Notes under the pieces: generated by a model
The model's input: only the letters and a program-made list of their open reading frames with translations
Told to the model about the DNA's origin: nothing
Database searches by the model: none
Part shown: positions 1 to 8,648 of the stretch, piece by piece
Numbering within the stretch: position 1 is the stretch's first letter
Layout: each line of letters starts with the position of its first letter
From: a bacterium
GTDB taxonomy: Bacteria > DRYD01
Direction: 5' to 3'
DNA: 64,000 nucleotides
Assembly (NCBI GenBank): GCA_030549815.1
Contig: JAUQQQ010000003.1
Span: 23,890-87,889, forward strand
Position numbers and translations under genes: made by a program

Positions 1-1413
1 GAAAAAATTTATATTCCTTTTAGTAGCGTAAATAATAACATAGGTGTTTCACCTATATATGACTACGAAAAGGGTAAGATTTATCTTTACCCACAAATAA
101 AAGATATATCTGTTTCAGATGACAGTATAGTAATCAATGGAGCAAAGGAAGTAAAAATACAAAAAAACTTCTATTTAAATAATCCTCTGAGATTTGTTAT
201 TGATTTAAAGGACTGTGTTCTTTCACCTGATATATTTAGACAAAAAATATTATCCTCTAATGAATACATTTACCAGATTAGAGTTTCTCAGTTTAATGAA
301 ATGCCTGCAATTGTTAGAGTTGTAATTGAACTTAAGGAAGGGCAAAAAGTAAAAAATATAGCCAAAATACTACCAAATCAAGTTCAGCTAATCTTTTCCG
401 ATAGAATTCCCGAATTATACGCTAAAATAAATAAATACGATTACAGTAATGCAAATAATGAGGAGCCTGTGAAAATATACCAAATAACGCCTTATGTTTC
501 AGGAAATAGTTTTGCAATATCAATATCACTTGATAAATCTGTGAATTATACCATAAATAAATTGGATAATGGAAGATGGTTCATCGACCTTTATAATACA
601 ATCCTTACAGTTTCTTCTAACGAATTGAAAACTACTTCTAATTTTGTTAAATCTATAAGGTATTCTCAGCATCAAGTAAATCCTTTCCCTATAACCAGAA
701 TAGTTATTGAACCAGAAGAAAATTACAAATTAACTGTTAATTTGGATTCTATATCTAACACTGGAAAGCTTTTGAATTTTGCTGTTAATTATAAAAATGA
801 GCAAAAAAATGTTGAAGATGTAATGGTTGCTTATAATAGGGGGAAGGTTATTGTAATAGATGCTGGCCATGGTGGTGGAGATTCAGGTGCTGTGAATAGA
901 AACCTTGGATTAAAAGAAAAAGATATTACATTAAGAATTGCTCTGTTAACTGCTGAAAAATTAAAATCAATAGGATATAATGTTGTTCTTACAAGGGAAG
1001 GAGATTATGAATTAACTAATAGCCCTGTAGATTCTGAGGAGTTACAGGCGCGGGTAAATGTTGCAAAGAAAAATAATGCAGCTATTTTTGTTTCTATTCA
1101 TATTAATGCTTCCACTTACTCTTTTGCTAATGGTGTTATGACTTTTTATTGTAAAGATATCGATTACAATTTAGCTCAGTACATCCATAATGAACTTGTG
1201 AAAGCTCAAGTATTTGACGATAAAGGTATAAGACAAGCCAATTTTTATGTCCTAAAATATAACTTTATTCCTGCTGTCCTTTTAGAGTTAGGTTTTATCA
1301 GTAATTATAATGATGCTACAAAACTTATGAACCAAGAAAACCTTGTTAAAATATCTAATGCTATCGTAAAAGGAATAAATAATTACTTAAACAAAGCAGC
1401 GCTTGATTACTAA
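1..1413 (+). CDS. N-acetylmuramoyl-L-alanine amidase with AMIN domains (5' end off window)
   Basis: The frame is open from base 1, so the gene begins left of the window; the ATG at 301 is internal. It cleaves the amide between MurNAc and L-Ala in peptidoglycan, outside the cytoplasmic membrane. The visible 470 residues hold a region like the copper-amine-oxidase N-terminal fold, two AMIN-like beta domains (wall targeting; the first ends in VRVVIEL around residue 105-112), and a C-terminal Amidase_3 domain from about residue 282. The zinc ligands of that family are visible: His in DAGHGG (about residue 290), Glu in LKEKD, His in SIHINA, and the catalytic Glu in LLELGF. The signal peptide must lie off the window. 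murC follows after 14 bases, so the two wall genes are probably co-transcribed. The family call is firm; substrate and localisation are inferred. Confidence 0.9.
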   Translation, partial: EKIYIPFSSVNNNIGVSPIYDYEKGKIYLYPQIKDISVSDDSIVINGAKEVKIQKNFYLNNPLRFVIDLKDCVLSPDIFRQKILSSNEYIYQIRVSQFNEMPAIVRVVIELKEGQKVKNIAKILPNQVQLIFSDRIPELYAKINKYDYSNANNEEPVKIYQITPYVSGNSFAISISLDKSVNYTINKLDNGRWFIDLYNTILTVSSNELKTTSNFVKSIRYSQHQVNPFPITRIVIEPEENYKLTVNLDSISNTGKLLNFAVNYKNEQKNVEDVMVAYNRGKVIVIDAGHGGGDSGAVNRNLGLKEKDITLRIALLTAEKLKSIGYNVVLTREGDYELTNSPVDSEELQARVNVAKKNNAAIFVSIHINASTYSFANGVMTFYCKDIDYNLAQYIHNELVKAQVFDDKGIRQANFYVLKYNFIPAVLLELGFISNYNDATKLMNQENLVKISNAIVKGINNYLNKAALDY

Positions 1414-1427
1414 TTGAGAGGTGGAAT

Positions 1428-2903
1428 ATGAAAATATTTTTCAGCGGTGTAGGCGGTATAGGAATGAGTGCTTTGGCACAAATAGCGGCATTAAATGGAC
1501 ATGAAGTTGTGGGTAGCGACATTAAACCATCCTACATAACAGAGAAACTACAGCAAATGGGAATACAAATATTTTTTAAACAAGAAGAAAAAAATATAAC
1601 AGAAGATATAGATTTATTCGTATATTCTTCTGCTATCGATAAAGAGAATCCAGAGTATAAGAAAGCCAATCTATTAAATATTAAATCATTACACAGGTCT
1701 CAGTATTTAGATCAGATTTTATTGGAAAAGGAATTAATAGCAATAACAGGTAGTTCTGGGAAAACTACTACTACTACTTTAACTGGTTTGGCTTTAAATC
1801 AGATGGGTATAAAATCCAATTTAATTACAGGGGGATGGATTAAGGAATTGAATTCCAACGTTATCTGGAATGATTCCAATATGGTGGTTATCGAGGCTGA
1901 CGAATCTGATGGAAGTCTTCTTAATTATCATCCTAATATAGCACTTATAACAGACTTGGCTGTCGATGTTAATCTAAATAGTGGAGAATTTAAGAATGTG
2001 CCTTTGCAAGATCTTAAGAGTAAACTAAAGGAAATTTATAAAAAATTTGTTGAACGTATTATTGATAAAAAAGGGAGGATAATTATTTCTAATGACGAAG
2101 AGCTGTTTAATTTTATCAAAAATAATGGTTTTATAGTTAATGTAGTTTTTGGAGAAAAAACATATGTAGATTATGGTGTTCCTTTTATTTATTTTGATAA
2201 TTTAATACAGTATGAGAAAGATGGGTTTCCTTTTGTTGAATTTACTCTGGGTCTAAGGTTAAAAAATGATGACTTGTATTTGGGAAATGCTAATCTGAAG
2301 TCTATTGGTAGATACAATGCTTTCAATTTTGTGGGTGCTTGTTCTACTCTTTTTTCTTTAACTGAAAACGTTGACTGTTTGAAAAAACTGTGCTCTATTT
2401 CTCCACAATTGAGTTTTACAAAAAGAAGGTTCGAAATTCTATTTAATGATATAGTGAACGGGAATAGGTTGGTTATTGTTGATGATTATGCTCATAATCC
2501 TAAAAAAATAAGCTTCCTTATAGAAAATGTTAATTTTGTTTATAAGGATTACCAGAGGATAGCTATTTTTCAACCACATAGGTATACAAGGACGATGATG
2601 TTCTGGGACAAATTGAAAAATTCTTTCTTCAATCTGGATTACCTTATAATATTACCCATTTATAGTGCTGGTGAAAAACCGATAGAAAACATTAATTCTG
2701 AAAATTTAACAGAAATGATAAAAAAACAAAATACAAGGATAAAGCAAATTCTTTATATTGATGACTTTGATAGGGTTATCCGTTTTTTGAGAAATGTGGT
2801 AGGTAATAAAGATAGCATCGTAATTTTTATAGGTGCTGGAAATATAACGAATTTAGCAAATAATTTTGCCAGTTCTTTTTACAATTTTGTAAAAAAATTT
2901 TAA
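1428..2903 (+). CDS. murC: UDP-N-acetylmuramate--L-alanine ligase (divergent MurC)
   Basis: Cytoplasmic ATP-dependent ligase that adds the first amino acid to UDP-MurNAc. It has the MurC/Mpl architecture: N-terminal Rossmann domain (GVGGIGMSALA at residues 7-17, GSD at 29-31), P-loop GSSGKTTTT at 108-116, EADESDG at 156-162, GRYNAFN in the middle domain, DDYAHNP at 352-358 and FQPHRYTR at 381-388, which is diagnostic for MurC/Mpl. Length (491 residues) is normal. Two usual signatures differ: the P-loop is GSSGKT where MurC has GTHGKT, and the DHLD segment reads DVNL at 180-183, so the usual histidine is absent. DDYAHNP replaces DDYGHHP. The start has a GAGGTGG ribosome site. Mpl, or a ligase for another amino acid, is a possible alternative. 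Confidence 0.82.
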   Translation: MKIFFSGVGGIGMSALAQIAALNGHEVVGSDIKPSYITEKLQQMGIQIFFKQEEKNITEDIDLFVYSSAIDKENPEYKKANLLNIKSLHRSQYLDQILLEKELIAITGSSGKTTTTTLTGLALNQMGIKSNLITGGWIKELNSNVIWNDSNMVVIEADESDGSLLNYHPNIALITDLAVDVNLNSGEFKNVPLQDLKSKLKEIYKKFVERIIDKKGRIIISNDEELFNFIKNNGFIVNVVFGEKTYVDYGVPFIYFDNLIQYEKDGFPFVEFTLGLRLKNDDLYLGNANLKSIGRYNAFNFVGACSTLFSLTENVDCLKKLCSISPQLSFTKRRFEILFNDIVNGNRLVIVDDYAHNPKKISFLIENVNFVYKDYQRIAIFQPHRYTRTMMFWDKLKNSFFNLDYLIILPIYSAGEKPIENINSENLTEMIKKQNTRIKQILYIDDFDRVIRFLRNVVGNKDSIVIFIGAGNITNLANNFASSFYNFVKKF

Positions 2904-2953
2904 CATTTTTTTTAAAATTATTGTTAATTAAAATTTAGTAGGGGGTAGTTATT

Positions 2954-3313
2954 ATGGATAATCAAAACATAAATAGAGATGGGATGATTAACTTATATAC
3001 CCAACAATTATCAAGAGAAACCTTAATTAATAGGCAGTTAGAGCAGACTGAGGAAATTGATGAGATAGACCCTTTAATACTCGCTCACATTAAAAGTGCT
3101 GAAAAATCTCCGTTTTCAAAAGATGTTGCAATCCTTTCTCCCGCAGGACAAAAATTCCTCCAATTCCTCAGGGAAAACTTCCCAATAGACCCATACATAT
3201 TCCTCCATGTAAATTATATTAAAAACGTATCTTTTGGAAAAGCAATAAACGTTATTGCTGATAAAATAACAAAAGGATATAGGATGGTATTTGCTTTAGC
3301 TAACAAAAAATAA
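2954..3313 (+). CDS. Small hypothetical protein
   Basis: 119 residues, not recognised. The first 40 residues are polar and glutamate/glutamine-rich, probably helical; the rest (from about residue 57) looks like a compact mixed alpha/beta domain with the run SPAGQKFLQFLRENFP. There is no signal peptide, membrane segment or metal motif, so it is probably cytoplasmic. A GGGGG ribosome site lies about 9 bases before the ATG. The 50-base gap before it holds a T-rich stretch with TTAACA, possibly a promoter for the following truB-ribF genes. Confidence 0.6.
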   Translation: MDNQNINRDGMINLYTQQLSRETLINRQLEQTEEIDEIDPLILAHIKSAEKSPFSKDVAILSPAGQKFLQFLRENFPIDPYIFLHVNYIKNVSFGKAINVIADKITKGYRMVFALANKK

Positions 3314-3343
3314 AGAATTTAAAAAGGTATAAAGATTTTTTTA

Positions 3344-4369
3344 TTGAATAATATTAATGTGTCTGACCAAGTATATCAAGAAAATTACACTTCCTTAGAT
3401 GGTGCTATTGTCATAAATAAATCCCCTGGGTTTACTTCAACCCAATACTTGGAAAAAGTAAAAACACTAATAAACCAAAAATTGAGAAGGCTTTACAAGG
3501 AGCAAGGTAGAGTAGGAGAATTAATAGAGAAAGCAGGACATACAGGAACTCTCGACCCTAATGCATCGGGTGTTCTCGTTATCTTCCTTAATAACTCTAC
3601 CAAACTTATACCTTTTATTAACAAAAATAAATCATATGTATGTGAGGTAATTATCGGAAAAGAAACTGATACAATCGATTTATCCGGAAATACTCTGAGA
3701 GAGTTAAAAATAGATAGAAGTGAAGCGAATGAAATCATTAAGAAAATTGAAACTTTACTACCTGAATACATTAGAAAATTTTCACAGCATCCACCCGTAT
3801 ATAGTTCTAAAAAAATACAAGGTAAAAGATTATATGAAATAGCGTCTTCCATAAATACAGCCCTCTTTAAGGAAAAAGTAGATACAGTTTATATAAACTC
3901 AATAAAAATCATCGACTACTATTATTTTCTCGAATACCATAGAATTCAACTTGAAATAGATTGTAGTCAGGGAACTTATGTTAGATCTATCATCAAGGAT
4001 ATAAGCGATAAAATAAATGTGCCTCTTACTTTATCTTTCTTAGTTCGTAAAAATTCTAACAACTTTACTTTATCTCAATCCTTAACTATTGAAGAATTAA
4101 AAAATTCATCAAATATAACGGATTATATTATAAAACAAGAGGAAATATTAAACGAGTTTCCTTTTGTAGTAGTTAACGATAGGACAGTTTTCAAGGTAAG
4201 AAATGGACACAGCTTCATAAGCCAAAATGTTATACATATAGAAAAAAAAGGAAAATATAACGATAGGAATATCTTTGTGGTCAAAGACAGAAGAAAAGAA
4301 AATCTTGCAATAGCTCAATCAGATAACCTAATAAATTTCAAAGTTAAAAGAGTTCTAAAACCTTACTGA
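3344..4369 (+). CDS. truB: tRNA pseudouridine(55) synthase
   Basis: Isomerises U55 to pseudouridine in the T-loop of tRNAs. The TruB signature is clear: DGAIVINKSPGFTS near the N terminus, then GHTGTLDPNASGVLVI with the catalytic Asp at about residue 71, and the Y-[VS] segment CSQGTYVRSI around residue 205-215. The 341-residue length is slightly above the usual 290-320, with a C-terminal extension that may be PUA-like. The start is uncertain: TTG at 3344 gives the longest frame, GTG at 3359 is in frame and closer to the conserved domain; neither has a good ribosome site. The stop overlaps the ribF ATG by one base (TGATG), so the two are translationally coupled. Confidence 0.9.
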   Translation: MNNINVSDQVYQENYTSLDGAIVINKSPGFTSTQYLEKVKTLINQKLRRLYKEQGRVGELIEKAGHTGTLDPNASGVLVIFLNNSTKLIPFINKNKSYVCEVIIGKETDTIDLSGNTLRELKIDRSEANEIIKKIETLLPEYIRKFSQHPPVYSSKKIQGKRLYEIASSINTALFKEKVDTVYINSIKIIDYYYFLEYHRIQLEIDCSQGTYVRSIIKDISDKINVPLTLSFLVRKNSNNFTLSQSLTIEELKNSSNITDYIIKQEEILNEFPFVVVNDRTVFKVRNGHSFISQNVIHIEKKGKYNDRNIFVVKDRRKENLAIAQSDNLINFKVKRVLKPY

Positions 4370-5238
4370 TGACAAAATTAATACTCGGTTTTTTTGACGG
4401 AATTCATAAAGGACATCAGGAAGTAATCAAAAACGTTTATTCTCAAGATTCTTATTTGATTACTTTCGATACCAGTCCAAAATTATTTTTCAAAAACGAA
4501 AATAATTCCCTTCTTACAACAAATAACGAAAAAGTAGAAATACTAAAAAAAATTTTCCCTGACCTAAAAGTAGAGTTTCTCATCTTTAAAAATATCTGTG
4601 ATTTATCCCCTGAACAATTTATTAAGTATCTTAAAAATCTATTCGACTTTAAAGTAATTTCTGTTGGATACGACTTTAAATTTGGTAAGAATGCGGAAGG
4701 CAATGTAAATACACTTAAGAAACTATCTAAAAAATATAATTTCGAATTGGTTGTTCAAAAAAAGGTTTTATACAAAAATAGGGCTATCCATAGTTCATTG
4801 ATTAGGAACTACCTTATAAACTATCCTTTAAGAATGGAAGATGTTTTTAATATGTTGGGAAGGTTTTACCAAATTAGTGGAATAGTTATCGAGGGTAAAA
4901 AGATTGGTAGGAAAATAGGTTTTCCTACGGCAAATATCCTGGTTCCACCTTACAAAGTTATACCTTATTTCGGAATTTATAAGGCAAAAGTGAGAATATT
5001 AAATAATGATTTTAAGGATAGAATTTTTGATGGACTTTTATATATTGGTCCCCGACCAGTTATAAATAACTATGAAATATCTGTTGAGGTTTGGATTAAA
5101 GATTTTAACCATGAAGTATACTACCAACCTGTTGTAGTCGATATAATAAAATTTATAAGAAAAGTAAAGAGTTTCAAGAATTTAAACGCGATGGTTAAGC
5201 AAATAGAAAAAGATATAGAAATTGCTTTTGTAGATTAA
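4369..5238 (+). CDS. ribF: Bifunctional riboflavin kinase / FAD synthetase
   Basis: Makes FMN from riboflavin and then FAD from FMN. The N-terminal nucleotidyltransferase domain has GFFDGIHKGH at residues 7-16 (the HxGH-type ATP site). The C-terminal flavokinase domain has GRKIGFPTANI around residues 180-190. Length (289) is typical or slightly short. Gene order truB-ribF is common in bacteria (usually next to rbfA and rpsO, which are not here). The start overlaps the truB stop. A weak stem-loop follows the gene, before the convergent kamD. Confidence 0.93.
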   Translation: MTKLILGFFDGIHKGHQEVIKNVYSQDSYLITFDTSPKLFFKNENNSLLTTNNEKVEILKKIFPDLKVEFLIFKNICDLSPEQFIKYLKNLFDFKVISVGYDFKFGKNAEGNVNTLKKLSKKYNFELVVQKKVLYKNRAIHSSLIRNYLINYPLRMEDVFNMLGRFYQISGIVIEGKKIGRKIGFPTANILVPPYKVIPYFGIYKAKVRILNNDFKDRIFDGLLYIGPRPVINNYEISVEVWIKDFNHEVYYQPVVVDIIKFIRKVKSFKNLNAMVKQIEKDIEIAFVD

Positions 5239-5294
5239 TCGTTTTTCATATGTAGTATAAATCTAATACTGCTTGTGGATTAAGATGTCATTTC

Positions 5295-5338
5295 GAATTG
5301 GGCAAATTCTGTAAGGATAAGGCCAAATTCTTGTTTGT
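5295..5338 (+). terminator. Possible terminator between convergent ribF and kamD
   Basis: GAATTGGGC (5295-5303) and GCCAAATTC (5322-5330) form a 9-pair stem with one G/T position and an 18-base loop, followed by TTGTTTGTC. A smaller AGTAT/ATACT inverted repeat lies at 5254-5270. Weak by ordinary standards. Confidence 0.35.
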
Positions 5339-6901
5339 CTAAATGCTATTCATAGTATTTCCAATAAGTATTTCTTCTACAGAATTGAAATATTTATCTG
5401 ATTTAAGGAATACTCCTTCAAGTCCTTTTCCTCCGTTAAACGGACGTTTTGTATCTGCAAATAAACCTTCTTCTATTGCTTTAAACAACCCTTTTTCTTC
5501 TACAGTTTTTAATAATTCGAAAGCCTTTTGCTGCAAATACTTTGCTCTTTCCTCTATCAACCCTTTATCTTTTATTACTATTTCTTTTGAGAAGTCTTTT
5601 GCAGCGTTGAATGTGTATTTTACTGCTTTTAAACTAAGGTATCTGTCTTGTAGAAGTGGAGTATGTATTGCTTCTGTTAACACTCCTATTAGGTGTATGT
5701 GCTGATCTGTTAGAATTGAAACTAAGTTGAACATGTTATCAATGATATGTGTGTGGAATATATTTCCTGTTACCCATCTTGTTGGTGGCATGTATTTTAA
5801 TGGGCAATTAGGGAAAAGATTTCTTATTAGTAGTGCTTGTGCTAATTCATAAAGGAAAGAGTTTTCAATATCTGGCCTTATTTCATAAGCATGCCCTAAC
5901 CCTATTAAATTATCAGGCATGTTGCATTTTTTAGCAAATTCATAATTGATATAATGTGAAGAGATTATCGTATAACCTTTTTCAAACGCATCTGCTGTTG
6001 TTAGATAATTGTCTTCTCCCGTATTTATTATTATTCCTGCTAATGTTATTATTAATCTTGAAAAATATTGATCTATAAAGGTTCTTTGTGGATTGATGTC
6101 TCTAAAGAGTATTCCATACATACTGTCATTAAGTAGCATATCTAATCTTTCTATTGCTGCTAATGCTGCTATTTCTGGCATACATAATCCTGATGAGTAA
6201 TTTACAAGCATCAGGTATCTTTTTTGTTTTTCCATTTCATTATCTAATGCTTCCCTTATTAACCTGAAGTTTGCTTGGGTAGCAAAAGTCCCTCCATAAC
6301 CTTCTGTTGTAAGTCCTTCCGGAACATAATCGATTAAACTTTGTGCTGATGATCTTATAACAGCGATACAATCTGCTCCCTGTCTTACTGCAGATAAAGC
6401 TTGTAATCTATCTTCGAAAATATTTCCTGTTGCTACGATTACGTATATCCAGGGAGTTGGAGGAAGTCCGTATTTTGATATTAATTCTTCTCTTTTTTCT
6501 TTTTGTTTTAATATTAAATTAATTCCTTCTTGTGCTAACTTGTTTGCTACCTCTTTGTATTTGTAAATTTCTTTTTTTACTTCTTTTATATGCTGGACTG
6601 TTATTTTTTCTATCATTTCTAAGGTTTTATGTATATCTTGATTTGATTTATGGTAAAGAAATGCTGCTAAATAGGATATTCCATCATTTATGATACCTGC
6701 TTGTATTGCTTTATCTACGAGTATATTTGGATATGGTATTCCTTCTTCGTTTGCTCCATTTATCCCCATTATTCTTAATGTTGCTCTTTCTATACTAACA
6801 GTTGATCTTTGTTTAATAAAATCGAAGACATCATTTACTATTTTTTTTGCTGTTTTATGTGAAAGGTGAGCTATATTTTTATCATAATTAATTTTTATCA
6901 T
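5339..6901 (-). CDS. kamD: D-lysine 5,6-aminomutase alpha subunit
   Basis: Large (PLP/adenosylcobalamin-dependent) subunit of the lysine 5,6-aminomutase that moves the terminal amino group of lysine during lysine fermentation. Recognised from near full-length resemblance to KamD: RSSAQSLIDYVPEGLTTEG, SGLCMPEIAALAA, GILFRDINPQRTFIDQYFSR, GEDNYLTTADA, KYMPPTRWVTGNIF and the C-terminal PFNGGKGLEGV. The start is set at 6901, where GGAGGT sits 7 bases before ATG; an upstream in-frame ATG at 6931 has no such site. The product is then 520 residues, normal for KamD. The B12-binding beta subunit (kamE) and the other lysine-fermentation genes are not in this window, and the gene stands alone against its neighbours. 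Confidence 0.88.
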   Translation of the reverse strand: MIKINYDKNIAHLSHKTAKKIVNDVFDFIKQRSTVSIERATLRIMGINGANEEGIPYPNILVDKAIQAGIINDGISYLAAFLYHKSNQDIHKTLEMIEKITVQHIKEVKKEIYKYKEVANKLAQEGINLILKQKEKREELISKYGLPPTPWIYVIVATGNIFEDRLQALSAVRQGADCIAVIRSSAQSLIDYVPEGLTTEGYGGTFATQANFRLIREALDNEMEKQKRYLMLVNYSSGLCMPEIAALAAIERLDMLLNDSMYGILFRDINPQRTFIDQYFSRLIITLAGIIINTGEDNYLTTADAFEKGYTIISSHYINYEFAKKCNMPDNLIGLGHAYEIRPDIENSFLYELAQALLIRNLFPNCPLKYMPPTRWVTGNIFHTHIIDNMFNLVSILTDQHIHLIGVLTEAIHTPLLQDRYLSLKAVKYTFNAAKDFSKEIVIKDKGLIEERAKYLQQKAFELLKTVEEKGLFKAIEEGLFADTKRPFNGGKGLEGVFLKSDKYFNSVEEILIGNTMNSI

Positions 6902-6978
6902 AAATCTAACCTCCATATTACTCTTTTTCAATAAAAATTCTATGCATTTTTTTACTTACCTTGTCTTATATAAACGAA

Positions 6979-7003
6979 AGTAAAAAAAATGTTAAAAAAA
7001 TTA
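6979..7003 (-). promoter_or_regulatory. ACAT/T-tract element upstream of kamD
   Basis: On the minus strand this reads TAATTTTTTTAACATTTTTT followed by TTACT, about 80 bases before the kamD start. It shares the core TTTTTAACATYTTT with elements at 60175-60198, 61820-61840 and 62764-62785, all in front of minus-strand genes. TTAACA could be a -35 box; TATAAG lies downstream. In so AT-rich a genome chance similarity is possible. Confidence 0.35.
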
Positions 7004-7061
7004 GTTTTTTTTAGGAACTGTAAAAAAAAGGTTTAAATAAAAAATAGGGGGGTGTAAGAAA

Positions 7062-8645
7062 ATGAGAAAAGCTTATATTCTTTATCTATGGCTTGCCCTC
7101 TTTACGATGTTTATCTCTTTCTTTTCTATTATCCTTTTTAACTACCTCGGCTCAGATATAAAAATAACAAGAAAATTAGTGAAAGATACACAGTATTACA
7201 GTATTATAAAAAGTGTGGCAATTGTAGCTACTGAAAATTATAGAGTAGGACAGTATACGGGGAATTACAACTTTAGAGGATATAATTTTTTATTCTCTGC
7301 TCGGCGTATTACTCCTACAAGATTACTTGTTGATATTAGTGAAAATAATCAACTGACTGCTAAGGTTATTGTCCAGGACAAACTCTTACTTTCTGACATG
7401 GATGTGTATTTTGTAAGAAAATCTGAAGGATCAACAACTTTAAGTAGTAATACAACTTATAGCAATTTTGTTACTACTACTGATTCTATCCTTGTAGAGG
7501 GAAATGAAAAAATTTTTGACAAAGCTTTTATTGCTTTTCAAACTACTGTTAATGGGCAAGGAGTTGAAGAAAAAAGAGATAAAGACAAAAAATACTATAT
7601 TTTCCATAATTTGGAAGAATTAAAAAAGTATGCTCAGTATGCTGGTTTTGTGCGTTCTGACTTAGATCAGTTTTTAATTAATTCATATACTTTAACTAGG
7701 GATTTTTTAAGAGCAAAAAGTGTAAGTAGCAGAACTTTTCCTGATTTGACTCTTGATCTGACTAAGTATGGATCTGTTTATGTAGCTGACAAAGTAAATC
7801 AGAAAGAAGTACAAAGTGTTAGAATAAAATTCTATCCTAATGATAAAAACCAGCAAATATTTTTTGATGTTTTTTATAGAGAATCTGGGGGGTTGGCATC
7901 AGTTGATGGTGTTGATAGATATAATTATTATCTAATAAATCAACCAACGACGATTGATATAATACCTGTCAATACTGTAACCAATGATCAGAATTTACAA
8001 GATTTTATTGATAACCTATCAGGTAACCCAAATTCACCTTATTCTGTTAATTTACAACCTGAAAATGGTTATGTTTACAAAGTTTTGCTAGTTTATGGGC
8101 AGCAAGGTAATTTAGAAAGAAGCATTGTTTATAAAACAGCAAATGACAAGACTATGATTTTTTCTGATGTTAACGTTGAAATTGGTAGTGATAATCCCAA
8201 TACATTCAATAGTGGAATTATAAATAACCCTGTTCTTCTTGTAACTAGCCAAAATATAAATATTTTAGGACATATTGTTTATCAAGAATTTGGTAGTATA
8301 GAAAACTTTGTAAATTTTGCAGAAAAGAATTCTTTTAATTTCCCATCTGACTCTAAAAGTAGCTTCTATGCTATTGCTAAAAATATAACTGTAAATTCAG
8401 TCTCCTTTACTTCTAATGACTATCTTATTTTAAATGGACATTTTGTTGCATTTTATGATCAAGATAGCACAATGAGTATAACAAATAAATACGTTAAGAA
8501 ACTATATTATTTTGGTACTAACATTGCATATAGCAGGTATAATCCTTATAATGAGAAAGTAATTACTGATTATAGGGAAGGAGATAATATATTCAATGCA
8601 CAATTTTCTACTTGTAGGGTATTAGGTATTTACTTTTTAAAATGA
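7062..8645 (+). CDS. Large membrane-anchored protein of a pilus-like cluster
   Basis: 527 residues. One N-terminal hydrophobic segment (about residues 7-28) follows a short basic start (MRKAY), as in PilX-type or pseudopilin-like proteins, but the canonical prepilin motif G-FTLxE is absent. The rest is a long, Asn/Tyr/Ser-rich, beta-predicted extracytoplasmic region with low cysteine content. It is followed after 3 bases by a GspF/PilC paralogue and then a true prepilin, so a role in assembling or decorating a type IV pilus-like fibre is inferred. A GGGGGGTG ribosome site lies before the ATG. I recognise no named family. Confidence 0.6.
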   Translation: MRKAYILYLWLALFTMFISFFSIILFNYLGSDIKITRKLVKDTQYYSIIKSVAIVATENYRVGQYTGNYNFRGYNFLFSARRITPTRLLVDISENNQLTAKVIVQDKLLLSDMDVYFVRKSEGSTTLSSNTTYSNFVTTTDSILVEGNEKIFDKAFIAFQTTVNGQGVEEKRDKDKKYYIFHNLEELKKYAQYAGFVRSDLDQFLINSYTLTRDFLRAKSVSSRTFPDLTLDLTKYGSVYVADKVNQKEVQSVRIKFYPNDKNQQIFFDVFYRESGGLASVDGVDRYNYYLINQPTTIDIIPVNTVTNDQNLQDFIDNLSGNPNSPYSVNLQPENGYVYKVLLVYGQQGNLERSIVYKTANDKTMIFSDVNVEIGSDNPNTFNSGIINNPVLLVTSQNINILGHIVYQEFGSIENFVNFAEKNSFNFPSDSKSSFYAIAKNITVNSVSFTSNDYLILNGHFVAFYDQDSTMSITNKYVKKLYYFGTNIAYSRYNPYNEKVITDYREGDNIFNAQFSTCRVLGIYFLK

Positions 8646-8648
8646 GTT

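Noticed and set aside
6902-6931. Longer N terminus of kamD
   Set aside because: ATG 6901 has GGAGGT at ideal spacing, and KamD length fits.
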